Below are positions 15,994 to 22,799 of a stretch of 64,000 bases of DNA, piece by piece. Origin of the DNA: CAMLOF01 sp041913045 (GTDB taxonomy: Bacteria; Pseudomonadota; Gammaproteobacteria; Burkholderiales; Burkholderiaceae_C); contig JAYSGB010000019.1 in NCBI GenBank assembly GCA_041913045.1, forward strand, positions 1 through 64,000. The letters run 5' to 3'. The notes under the pieces are model-generated. The model searched no databases, was not told the origin of the DNA, and was given only the letters and a program-made list of their open reading frames with translations. Both the position numbers and the translations under genes were made by a program. Each line of letters begins with the position of its first letter. The first letter of the stretch is position 1.

Positions 15994-16560
15994 ATGCGCA
16001 TCAGTCTCTTCGCGCCAGTTCTGGCAATCGCTTTCTTTGCCAGTGGCGCACACGCCCAAATCTTCAAATGCACCGGTCCTGGGGGCACCATGGAGTTGAG
16101 CGACCGTCCTTGTGCCAAGGGGAAAAGCTCTGTGATCAACGTAGGGCCCACCAACGTTTTGGATGGTTCTCACAATCGGCGTCTGGCTGCTCAGCAGAGA
16201 CAAGAGCGTGCCGCCGAGGCTGCGAGGGAGAGGTTTGATGCACTGGTGGCGGCAGAACAGCGCCAGCAAGAAGATGAGGCCGAGTCAGACCGGATACATA
16301 GACAGAAGCTGTACGAGGCAAATGCCAAGGCGCAAGACGAAGCCCGGCGTAGAGCTAGGCGGAAGGCAGATGCAGATGTGGCAGAAGCTCGCCAGCGTGC
16401 CGCCATGCAGTCTTCAGAGACTAGACCGGCAAGTTGTGACTCCGGAGGCTGTTGGGGATGGGACGGCAGTCGCTACAACCGCTCTGGCAGTGGAGGGACG
16501 TATTTTCGACAGGATGGGCGGGCTTGCCGCAGCATTGGTGGCCAGTTGCAGTGCAATTAG
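15994..16560 (+). CDS. Secreted DUF4124-like protein carried by element B
   Basis: This 188-aa protein has a Sec signal peptide (FAPVLAIAFFASGAHA, cleavage near residue 21) and then a DUF4124-like module with paired cysteines (IFKCTGPGGTMELSDRPCAK). A long charged coiled coil covers about residues 60-140. The C-terminus is Gly/Cys-rich (CDSGGCWGWDGSRY; CRSIGGQLQC). It should be periplasmic with disulfides. It resembles chromosomal DUF4124 proteins of this group, such as the one at 53655-54341, and probably travels as a phage-borne accessory gene. Target unknown. Confidence 0.65.
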   Translation: MRISLFAPVLAIAFFASGAHAQIFKCTGPGGTMELSDRPCAKGKSSVINVGPTNVLDGSHNRRLAAQQRQERAAEAARERFDALVAAEQRQQEDEAESDRIHRQKLYEANAKAQDEARRRARRKADADVAEARQRAAMQSSETRPASCDSGGCWGWDGSRYNRSGSGGTYFRQDGRACRSIGGQLQCN

Positions 16561-16648
16561 TGTGTAGCGCTGATTCCATCCGCTTGAATTTCCAGGTGAG
16601 TGCTGAACTGTCCCCAGTTCTGAAATCGATAGTGAAGATAATCGGCAT

Positions 16649-17050
16649 ATGGCAATCAAGTTTCAACCAGCGCCCGGCACCATATTGAACTGCGACTTCC
16701 GTGGCTTCATCGCTCCTGAGATGGTCAAGCACAGGCAAGTCGTTGTGCTCTGGAAGCACAAAACCAACGCCAAGTTGATTTACATCGTCCCGCTGTCGAC
16801 CACGCCACCTCACGATGATGCGCTGGCTGTGCAACTGGAGCGACTGCCCATTCCACGGCCGGGACAAGACCCGAACACCCCAATATGGGTGAAGTGCGAC
16901 ATGGTTTACACGGTCTCAACGGACCGCCTTTCCATGCCGGTAAGTCGGGCAACCCGGCGCACAGCGGCTGCCCCCATCAACATCAACATTTCAACGCCGC
17001 AACTTCTGTCCATTCGCCAGTGCATTGCAAAAGCCCTGCGTTTGGTTTAA
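16649..17050 (+). CDS. PemK/MazF-family toxin-like protein without visible antitoxin
   Basis: This 133-aa protein has the PemK/MazF barrel pattern: PAPGTILNCDFRGF near the N-terminus, KHRQVVVLW, then IYIVPLSTTPP and WVKCDMVYTVS. The family are endoribonucleases cutting specific RNA triplets to heptamers. No antitoxin reading frame fits in the 88 bases upstream, and the RNA region follows directly downstream. It may be neutralised elsewhere, act as a phage-encoded regulator, or be inactive. No good ribosome binding site precedes the ATG. Confidence 0.7.
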   Translation: MAIKFQPAPGTILNCDFRGFIAPEMVKHRQVVVLWKHKTNAKLIYIVPLSTTPPHDDALAVQLERLPIPRPGQDPNTPIWVKCDMVYTVSTDRLSMPVSRATRRTAAAPININISTPQLLSIRQCIAKALRLV

Positions 17051-17054
17051 CATT

Positions 17055-17175
17055 GAGGCGTTCCCGAAAGGGGCTGAAAGTCTGGTTCCGCTTCGGCGTT
17101 GAACCAGCCAGAAGGAAGGGCGATGACAAGCCATCTTTTCTGAAATCAAGGGCGCTTCGGCGCCCTTTGTCTTTT
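17055..17175 (+). ncRNA. Candidate structured RNA, possibly C4/CI-type antisense RNA
   Basis: This gene-free stretch holds ordered hairpins: CCC-GAAA-GGG (17063-17072), then CTGGTTC...GAACCAG (17082-17107) enclosing CGC-TTCG-GCG, then an intrinsic terminator. GNRA and UUCG loops are typical of stable RNA. The sequence AACCAGC at 17102-17108 is complementary to GCTGGTT in the terminator of the Ash-like leader 200 bases downstream. P1 C4 and P4 CI RNAs control phage immunity by pairing with such leaders; assignment to that class is inference. Confidence 0.5.
17148..17175 (+). terminator. Strong intrinsic terminator of the candidate RNA
   Basis: AAGGGCGC-TTCG-GCGCCCTT (17148-17167) is an 8-bp perfect stem with a UUCG loop, followed by TGTCTTTT. 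Confidence 0.8.
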
Positions 17176-17229
17176 GCAACACGCTGGGACAGGTTGCGCC
17201 ACACCCTTCAGCGTGCTACATTCCACCTA

Positions 17230-17315
17230 GGTGCAGCAATGCACCACGGGCTTGGCGGCCCGAAATGTACAGGCGCAGCAACCAGCGCGCCGCTTTTGCG
17301 AGAGCTGGTTTTTTT
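17230..17315 (+). promoter_or_regulatory. Hairpin-rich leader with internal terminator (Ash-type)
   Basis: Three stems follow each other: GGTGC-AGCAAT-GCACC (17230-17245), CGGGC-TTGGCG-GCCCG (17247-17262), and AACCAGC/GCTGGTT (17280-17310) running into seven T residues. The last is an intrinsic terminator located at the start of an Ash-like reading frame, where its T-run encodes Phe-Phe. This layout suggests transcription attenuation of the downstream genes. Confidence 0.55.
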
Positions 17316-17684
17316 ACGTCCCTATGCTGCGTAGGGCGCACGGTTTCCATGTTTTGGCGGGCCGTGTGGGGTGCCTTCGGGCACGCCGGTTCCTGTACCC
17401 GGTCCGCCAACCTGCACGGTCTGCCTCCCCATGCTTGGCGGCTCGGGGAGGCGGGATTGAGACTCGTCGTACAGGAGCCACCATGGCTGACATCATCCCC
17501 TTGGCGCGCCAGCATGCGCCCACTCGGTCCACCACGGACACAACCAACCCCGAAACCATCCGCCTGCACGGTCTGGCCGAAAACGCCCTGGCGACGGCGC
17601 TGCATTGTTTGCGCAGTGTGGATTGCGACCCGTCCAAGTTGGCCAAGGCCACCGCCCGCGCGGTGCGCGCCGCCACGCTGTTGA
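17265..17684 (+). CDS. Ash-like leader protein (tentative)
   Basis: This frame contains RAAFARAGFFTSLCCVGRTV, then SMFWRAVWG and GSCTRSANLHG, which matches my recollection of the P4 Ash family pattern. The family is defined mostly by this leader region, and function is poorly known. The later half of the frame overlaps the better supported gene at 17483-17728 in another frame and is probably not meaningful. The Phe-Phe pair coincides with the terminator T-run, so conservation may reflect RNA rather than protein. Confidence 0.33.
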   Translation: MYRRSNQRAAFARAGFFTSLCCVGRTVSMFWRAVWGAFGHAGSCTRSANLHGLPPHAWRLGEAGLRLVVQEPPWLTSSPWRASMRPLGPPRTQPTPKPSACTVWPKTPWRRRCIVCAVWIATRPSWPRPPPARCAPPRC

Positions 17685-17728
17685 AGCGCGCCAGCCAAGT
17701 CACCCAGCAGACCGGGGGTGCAGCATGA
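17483..17728 (+). CDS. Small hypothetical phage protein
   Basis: The 81-aa product starts with ATG after CAGGAGCCACC, a good binding site. Sequence begins ADIIPLARQ and continues with a helical Ala-rich body (RAVRAATLLKRASQVT). It is coupled by ATGA to the next gene. No family was recognised. It is the first gene after the attenuator-like leader. Confidence 0.6.
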   Translation: MADIIPLARQHAPTRSTTDTTNPETIRLHGLAENALATALHCLRSVDCDPSKLAKATARAVRAATLLKRASQVTQQTGGAA

Positions 17729-18159
17729 GCAAGTTCCTGCAAGACCCACGGGCCGCCGAGGGCGAAGACCGCCCTGCCGCTGTTTCCTGGCGAGATGCTT
17801 TCCACGCCCACGAAGGCGAGGCCGATGAAGTGGCGGTGTTGGGCACTGCTGCGCTGGCGCGCGTCCGCGCGGCACACAGCGCCATCCAATCCCTGGTGGG
17901 CGTGCTGATTGACCGCGAAGTGGTGATGAGCGACAGCAATGACCCCGTGATGAGCACCTACACCGCCACGGGCTTGCTGGAGGCCATCGCCTGCTGTGCC
18001 GAGCTGGCCGAATTGCATGCTACAGGTGGCGGGGCGCTGTGGACGAGCAGCCTGGAGGGTGAACGGGGTGCGCATGTGCGAGTCCTGGCCAGGGGTTTGG
18101 CAGCAGCGGAACAAAGGTGTGCAGATGGCAAACGGCCGCAACAAACTGCGAAAGGGTGA
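17725..18159 (+). CDS. Hypothetical phage protein
   Basis: The 144-aa product starts in an ATGA overlap with the previous gene, and its end overlaps the start of the winged-helix gene by 35 bases. It is helical (LARVRAAHSAIQSLVGVLID; LLEAIACCAELAEL), with no recognised domain and no signal peptide. It is part of the late-end operon of element B. Confidence 0.55.
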   Translation: MSKFLQDPRAAEGEDRPAAVSWRDAFHAHEGEADEVAVLGTAALARVRAAHSAIQSLVGVLIDREVVMSDSNDPVMSTYTATGLLEAIACCAELAELHATGGGALWTSSLEGERGAHVRVLARGLAAAEQRCADGKRPQQTAKG

Positions 18160-18907
18160 TGCGGGCCGGGAGCCTGGCGGGTTCGTGGCGTTGCCGTGGA
18201 GTGTGTTGGACAGTCAGGCATTCCAGCGGCTGAGCCACCCAGCCCGCTCATTGCTGCTGGAGCTGGCGCGCCAGTTCGTGCGGGACAACAACGGGCGGTT
18301 GATGGCATCTCTGGCGCAACTGAAAAGCCGGGGATGGTCGAGCAATGACACCATCACCCGGGCTTTGCGTGAGCTGCAGGCGGCGGGGTTTGTGTTCCAG
18401 ACGGTGCAAGGGCAGCGTCCCAACAAGGCGAGTTGGTACGCCATCACCTGGCGCAACTTGGATCGGCACACGGGTTACGACGCGGGCACATGGGAGGGCT
18501 TTCAGCGCGGTGCATATCGTCAAACTGAGGGTCTGAAAAACGCAGCGCTTACACCGTCTGACGGTGCAGTAAAAAACGCATCCCTTACACCGTCTCGCGG
18601 TGACATAGAACGCCCCATAGCACCGCCTCACGGTGTAGAGGCTCAGGCTGTAGCACCGCCAGACGGTGCTATCCGGGCCATTTTTCGGCGCCGCTCTACA
18701 CCGCCAGACGGTGACCATCTAGAAATACCATCTACGGGGAGCGAAGCGACGAGTCCCCGGGCATTGGATGACACGCCAGTTGCAGAACCTAAGGCCTTGC
18801 GAAATAGACGGCGGCCTGGCTTGAGCAAGAAGGGTGAAGCGGGAACGCAGCAGGGGCTGGTGTCTCGTGGGTTTGCTGATGCCGCCCAGTTGGTTTTGCC
18901 GGTATGA
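18125..18907 (+). CDS. Winged-helix replication-like protein with internal palindromic iterons
   Basis: This 260-aa protein begins in a basic tail, then GGFVALPWSVLDSQAFQRLS and HPARSLLLELARQFVRDNNG; a winged helix follows (LAQLKSRGWSSNDTITRALR, residues 60-105). The middle (140-200) is low complexity and carries five (T/A)P(S/P)xG units encoded by palindromic DNA repeats. The tail is basic. Fold and embedded repeats parallel the O-like protein at 8057-8878, so it may be a second initiator or an autorepressor that binds its own gene. The start at ATG 18125 gives the conserved-looking N-terminus; the frame is open upstream. Confidence 0.6.
   Translation: MANGRNKLRKGDAGREPGGFVALPWSVLDSQAFQRLSHPARSLLLELARQFVRDNNGRLMASLAQLKSRGWSSNDTITRALRELQAAGFVFQTVQGQRPNKASWYAITWRNLDRHTGYDAGTWEGFQRGAYRQTEGLKNAALTPSDGAVKNASLTPSRGDIERPIAPPHGVEAQAVAPPDGAIRAIFRRRSTPPDGDHLEIPSTGSEATSPRALDDTPVAEPKALRNRRRPGLSKKGEAGTQQGLVSRGFADAAQLVLPV
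18552..18713. repeat. Five palindromic iterons CACCG-N5-CGGTG inside a coding region
   Basis: Perfect 5-bp arms occur at 18552-18566, 18588-18602, 18621-18635, 18654-18668 and 18699-18713. Start-to-start distances are 36, 33, 33 and 45, all multiples of three. Centres are TCTGA, TCTCG, CCTCA, CCAGA and CCAGA. The arrangement suggests cooperative binding of a dimeric protein, most simply the one encoded by this gene. Confidence 0.72.
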
Positions 18908-19002
18908 CACCCCCCCATGGGGTTTTGATTGCTGGCCAGCACTCCGCAGAATGTGCTCTGGATGCAAGTCCCCCGCAGCTAGTTGTGAAGTCGGCGGGTT
19001 CC

Positions 19003-19028
19003 GCCCGGCCATCGCGCCGGGCTTTTTT
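19003..19028 (+). terminator. Intrinsic terminator at the right end of element B
   Basis: GCCCGGC-CATCGC-GCCGGGC (19003-19022) is a 7-bp perfect stem followed by six T residues. It ends rightward transcription before the att site and the oppositely oriented tRNA. Confidence 0.75.
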
Positions 19029-19108
19029 CTGGGCGCTCGTCAAAGCGTGCTGACTTTACAGATTGGACTGGTTGGAGTCCCTGTCGAGGTGCAAAACCCT
19101 GTGCTCAT

Positions 19109-19128
19109 GGCTACACAGTGGCTACACG
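19109..19128. repeat. Candidate arm-type integrase site, right end
   Basis: GGCTACACAGTGGCTACACG is identical to 3857-3876 and in the same orientation. It lies about 35 bases inside the right att copy. Confidence 0.6.
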
Positions 19129-19146
19129 CACCAAGACGAAGAAAGC

Positions 19147-19168
19147 AAAAAGCCCGGCGAACCGGGCT
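19147..19168 (-). terminator. Intrinsic terminator of the tRNA-Met gene
   Basis: On the minus strand, AGCCCGG-TTCG-CCGGGCT followed by TTTT lies about 17 bases after the tRNA CCA end. In the left att copy only a weaker 6-bp version remains. Confidence 0.7.
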
Positions 19169-19233
19169 AAGTGCTTGATTTTGCTGGTGGCTCCTCCCTG
19201 ATTCGAACAGGGGACCTGCGGATTATGATTCCG
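19163..19233. repeat. Right att copy (attR of element B)
   Basis: This 71-bp direct repeat of 3669-3739 overlaps the 3' half of the intact tRNA-Met gene, so insertion left the tRNA functional. Confidence 0.88.
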
Positions 19234-19261
19234 TCGCTCTAACCGGCTGAGCTAAGGAGCC
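19185..19261 (-). tRNA. tRNA-Met (anticodon CAU)
   Basis: A 77-nt cloverleaf with encoded CCA. The acceptor stem is GGCTCCT/AGGAGCC, the D-arm contains AGCTCAGCCGGTTAGAGC, the T-arm is CCCTG-TTCGAAT-CAGGG, and the anticodon loop ATCATAA gives CAU. A CAU anticodon could also belong to tRNA-Ile2 with lysidine. The elongator Met assignment is by general resemblance and is not certain. Confidence 0.88.
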
Positions 19262-19297
19262 AGAGCCTCGCATTATAGCGGGATTTTTTGGCCTTGA

Positions 19298-20080
19298 TCA
19301 AGCGTGTTTGAAGTTGGCTGCACGTTTTTCCACAAAAGCTGCCATGCCTTCCTTCTGGTCGGCGGTGGCAAACAGTGCGTGGAACATGCGGCGTTCGAAC
19401 ATCACGCCGTCGGCCAGCGAGCCTTCAAACGCACGGTTGACCGATTCCTTGGCTGCCATCACTGCAATTTGCGAGAACCCGGCGATGACGAGCGCAGCGC
19501 CCAGCGCTTCGTCCATCAACTTGTCCAGCGGCACGACGCGGCTGACCAGGCCGGAGCGCTCGGCCTCGGTGGCGTCCATCATGCGGCCGGTCAGGGCCAT
19601 GTCCATGGCCTTGGACTTGCCCACAGCGCGCGGCAGGCGCTGCGTGCCACCCGCGCCGGGGATGATGCCCAGCTTGATCTCGGGCTGGCCGAACTTGGCG
19701 TTGTCAGCAGCAATGATGAAGTCGCACATCATGGCCAGTTCGCAGCCACCACCGAGTGCAAAGCCACTCACCGCCGCGATGACGGGCTTGCGGATGCTGC
19801 GGATGGTTTCCCAGTTGCGGGTGATGTAGTCGCCCTTGTAGGCGTCGGCAAAGCTGTAGCTGGCCATGGCGCCAATGTCCGCGCCAGCGGCAAAGGCCTT
19901 TTCACTGCCGGTGATGATCATGCAGCCGATGTCGTCGTCGGCATCGAACGCCTTGAGCGCTGCGCCCAGCTCGTTCATGAGCTGGTCGTTCAGCGCGTTG
20001 AGCTGCTTGGGGCGGTTGAGGGTGATGATGCCGACGCGGCCTTCAGTGCGGACGATGATCAGTTCCGGGGAGGTGCTCAT
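19298..20080 (-). CDS. Enoyl-CoA hydratase
   Basis: This 260-aa crotonase-fold enzyme hydrates trans-2-enoyl-CoA in beta-oxidation. Oxyanion-hole and active-site features are visible: ITGSEKAFAAGADIGAM (about residues 57-73), ALGGGCELAMMCDFIIA, and FGQPEIKLGIIPGAGGTQRL, which carries the catalytic glutamates at the positions usual for mitochondrial-type hydratases. The length is typical. I chose the ATG at 20080 (MSTSPELI) over an upstream ATG because family members start here. It is the first chromosomal gene after the tRNA. Confidence 0.93.
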   Translation of the reverse strand: MSTSPELIIVRTEGRVGIITLNRPKQLNALNDQLMNELGAALKAFDADDDIGCMIITGSEKAFAAGADIGAMASYSFADAYKGDYITRNWETIRSIRKPVIAAVSGFALGGGCELAMMCDFIIAADNAKFGQPEIKLGIIPGAGGTQRLPRAVGKSKAMDMALTGRMMDATEAERSGLVSRVVPLDKLMDEALGAALVIAGFSQIAVMAAKESVNRAFEGSLADGVMFERRMFHALFATADQKEGMAAFVEKRAANFKHA

Positions 20081-20200
20081 GCTTGTCTCGACATGGTTGG
20101 AGTGATGGAGCATTCAACTATAGCGGCACCCCGGGTGCAGGATGTGTCGCCCCGGGAGCAAAAGCTGCCGGGGGACATGATTCATCTGCCTGGGAAAACC

Positions 20201-22039
20201 TTATTCCTGCAGCCAGCGTCGAACTGCCTCGCCCTGTGCAGGAGCGGGCCGCGCCAGGCGAACGGTTTGGGTGGGCTCTGGCCAGCGCAGGGTGCAGCGC
20301 AGCAGGCGGCCGTCGCGTGCTACCAGTGCTGTGACAGTTGTCAGGCCGTGGGCGTGCAGCGCCACGTCGTCCAGCTTGCGCACGCGCCAGCCAGCGGTTT
20401 GCCCGGTGGTGTCGGCCGTTTCCACGCCCAGCCACTCGTCGCCAGCGGCCATGCCAGCCGCCTCGGCCGCTGAGCCGCGCAGCACGTTCTTGATGACCAG
20501 CCCGTTCGATTCCGTGACGCGCAGGCCCAGCCGCTGTGCCAGCGGCGCAGGCTCTTGCAGCCATTGCACTCCCTGGTTTTGCAACAGACCGGCCAGTGGC
20601 AAGTCTTGCGTGCCGTGCACCCAGGCTTGCAGTTCACTCTCGAAGCTGCGCTTGCCCAGTTTTTTCAACACAGCCAGCAGGTCAGCCTGGCGCATGGGGC
20701 CGCCTTCGCAGCGCTCATAAAGCGCGCGCATCACGGCGTCCAGCGTGGTGTGGCCTTCGGTGCGCAGGGTCAAGTCCAGGCACAGGGCCACCAGCGCGCC
20801 TTTGGTGTAGTAACTGACGGTAGCGTTGGGCGTGTTCTCCTGGACGCGGTAGTACTTGATCCAGGCGTCGAAGCTGGCCTGGGCCACACTTTGCACCAAC
20901 CGCCCCGGTGTCTGCAGCACCTGGTTGATGGTCTTGCCCAGCAGTTGCAGGTAGGCCGTTTCGTCAATGAGGCCTGCCCGCAGCACCAGCAGGTCGTCGT
21001 AATAGCTGGTGAAGCCCTCGAAGAACCAGAGCAGTTCGGTGTAGTTCTCTTGCCCATAGTCGTAACGGGCAAATTCCCGTGGGCGCAGGCGCTTGACGTT
21101 CCAGGTGTGGAAGTACTCGTGGCTGATGAGGCCGAGCAGCGTGGTGTAGCCGTCGCTGGCCTTCAGCGCGGCGGGCTTGCTGCCCGGTTCGGGCAAGCGG
21201 GGCAGGTCGGCGCGCTGGCAGATGAGCGCGGTGGAGTGGCGGTGTTCCAAGCCGCCGTAGCCGTCGTGGCTGGCGTGCAGCATGAACAGGTAGTGGCCAA
21301 ACGGTGGCCGGCCTTGGCCGTGCTTGCCTTGGGGGCCATGCCACAGGGTCATTTCCGCTTCGCAGATGCGCTGGGTGTCGCGCAGCAGGCGTTCGCCATC
21401 AAAGCCGGGGCCCGCGCCGCTCACAATGAAGCGGTGCGGCACGCCGCGCACTCGGAAGCAGCCGCTCCAGAACGTGCCCAGTTCCACCGGGGAGTCGGCC
21501 AGTTCGTCGTAGCTGGCGGCCAGGTATTGCCCGAAGCCATTGCGCTTCACCTTGAGCGGTGGCAGCGCCGTGGCGGCCTGCCAGCCTGCGGTGTGCGGGT
21601 TTGCCAGAAGTTCCAGCAGATGGGCTTCGTCTTCGCGGCCATGCACGCGCAGGCACAGGCTGGTGGGGTTGAAGAAGCCCCGGGTCTGGTCCAGAAAGGC
21701 GGTGCGAACCGATGCGTCGAAGGCGTAGACCGACCAGCTCAGCGTCAGCGTGCCCGCACCGGCAGGCGTGGTGACTTCCCAGCTGTTCTTGTTGATCTGG
21801 CGCACGTCCACCGGTTTGCCTGCCGCTTCGGCACGCAACTCCTGAAGGTGCTGCGAGAACTCGCGCACCAGGTAGCTGCCGGGAATCCACACGGGCAGGC
21901 TCAGCAGTTGACGTTGCGCGGGGCGGTCGATTTCCAGGGTGACGTCAAACAGGTGGGTGTGTGGGTCGCGCACGCTAACGCCATACCGCAGCCCGGGGAG
22001 GGCTGCCACCTGTTCGCGCTGGGAGCGTACCGCGCTCAT
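20201..22039 (-). CDS. M61-family metallopeptidase with PDZ domain
   Basis: This 612-aa protein matches the M61 glycyl-aminopeptidase family. It has an N-terminal beta domain (WIPGSYLVREFSQHL, about residues 50-65), the substrate motif YGGLEHRHST, the zinc motif HEYFH with the downstream Glu in LLWFFEGFTSYYDDL, and a C-terminal PDZ domain (residues about 510-570, GLVIKNVLRGSAAEAAGMAA). No signal peptide is evident, so it is probably cytoplasmic. The start overlaps the dsbC stop by ATGA, so the two are co-transcribed. Its physiological substrate is unknown. Confidence 0.92.
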   Translation of the reverse strand: MSAVRSQREQVAALPGLRYGVSVRDPHTHLFDVTLEIDRPAQRQLLSLPVWIPGSYLVREFSQHLQELRAEAAGKPVDVRQINKNSWEVTTPAGAGTLTLSWSVYAFDASVRTAFLDQTRGFFNPTSLCLRVHGREDEAHLLELLANPHTAGWQAATALPPLKVKRNGFGQYLAASYDELADSPVELGTFWSGCFRVRGVPHRFIVSGAGPGFDGERLLRDTQRICEAEMTLWHGPQGKHGQGRPPFGHYLFMLHASHDGYGGLEHRHSTALICQRADLPRLPEPGSKPAALKASDGYTTLLGLISHEYFHTWNVKRLRPREFARYDYGQENYTELLWFFEGFTSYYDDLLVLRAGLIDETAYLQLLGKTINQVLQTPGRLVQSVAQASFDAWIKYYRVQENTPNATVSYYTKGALVALCLDLTLRTEGHTTLDAVMRALYERCEGGPMRQADLLAVLKKLGKRSFESELQAWVHGTQDLPLAGLLQNQGVQWLQEPAPLAQRLGLRVTESNGLVIKNVLRGSAAEAAGMAAGDEWLGVETADTTGQTAGWRVRKLDDVALHAHGLTTVTALVARDGRLLRCTLRWPEPTQTVRLARPAPAQGEAVRRWLQE

Positions 22040-22755
22040 TTCAGCGCGGCCAGGGTCTGTTCAATCTTCTTGAAGTCCGCGCCCTGTACGCGGGTGCCGT
22101 CGGCCATGAAGCTGGTGGGCGTGCCGGTGATGCGCAGGCGGTTGGCAAATTCGGTGTTGCGCGTGAGCGCAGCGGTGTCGCAGCTTGCCGAGGCAGGCGT
22201 GCTGCCCTTGAGCATCCAGTCAATGTAGGCGACGGATTTGTCCTTGGCGCACCAGATGTTGCGTGCCTTGGTTTGCGAGTCCGGCCCCAGGATCGGGATG
22301 AGGAAGGTGTAGATCGTGACATCGTTGAGATTGGCCAGATCGCGTTCCAGGCGCTTGCAGTAACCGCAGTTCGGGTCGCTGAACACAGCGATCTTTTGCT
22401 TGCCGTTGCCCCGCACGGTGGTGAAGGCGTCCTTGATGGGCAACTGGTCAAAGGCGATGGCCGTGAGCTTGTTGACGCGCGCTTCGGTGAGGTTGGCGTG
22501 GGTGCGGGTGTCGATGAGCTCGCCCTGCAGCAGTACGAAATCGCCCTTTGCGTCGGAGTAGAAGATGTCGCTCTGGTTGATGCGCACCTCGTACAGGCCG
22601 TTCATCGGCGTCTTGCTGACCTCTTCGATCTTGGGCAGGTTGGGCAGGCGTTCGGCCAGAACCTTGCGGATGGTGGCTTCCTGCGCAAATGCTGCGAGGG
22701 TGAGGCCTGCCAGCGTGAAGGTAAGGGCGGCGCGGAGAGTGCGGGAAATGTTCAT
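22036..22755 (-). CDS. dsbC: Periplasmic disulfide isomerase DsbC
   Basis: This 239-aa protein has a signal peptide (LTFTLAGLTLAAFAQ), an N-terminal dimerisation domain (IEEVSKTPMNGLYEVRIN), and a thioredoxin-fold domain with the CGYC active site in FSDPNCGYCKRLERDL. The cis-proline loop is ITGTPTSF. A second Cys pair (WCAKD and SCDTAAL) corresponds to the structural disulfide of DsbC. It should reshuffle wrong disulfides, kept reduced by DsbD. It lies between a UbiH-like gene and the M61 peptidase on the same strand. Confidence 0.93.
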   Translation of the reverse strand: MNISRTLRAALTFTLAGLTLAAFAQEATIRKVLAERLPNLPKIEEVSKTPMNGLYEVRINQSDIFYSDAKGDFVLLQGELIDTRTHANLTEARVNKLTAIAFDQLPIKDAFTTVRGNGKQKIAVFSDPNCGYCKRLERDLANLNDVTIYTFLIPILGPDSQTKARNIWCAKDKSVAYIDWMLKGSTPASASCDTAALTRNTEFANRLRITGTPTSFMADGTRVQGADFKKIEQTLAALK

Positions 22756-22799
22756 GAAGCTTGGTGTTCGGTCTGTGGGTTTGGTTCCGCAAGCGATGC

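Larger units (their letters stand above)
3669..19233. mobile_element. Element B: integrated phage-like or satellite-like island
   Basis: The island is about 15.5 kb, bounded by 71-bp direct repeats derived from tRNA-Met, with an integrase just inside the left end. Nearly all genes read rightward and many overlap by ATGA. It encodes integration, toxin-antitoxin, replication, ejection-like and accessory proteins. No large terminase, portal, major capsid, tail or lysis gene was recognised. Confidence 0.82.

Noticed and set aside
17265..17684. Ash-like frame as a full 139-aa protein
   Set aside because: Only the first part resembles the family. The rest overlaps a better supported gene in another frame, so it is listed with low confidence only.
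18552..18713. CRISPR array
   Set aside because: Units are 15 bp with 18-30-bp spacing, lie within a coding frame, and there are no cas genes. They fit protein-binding iterons better.
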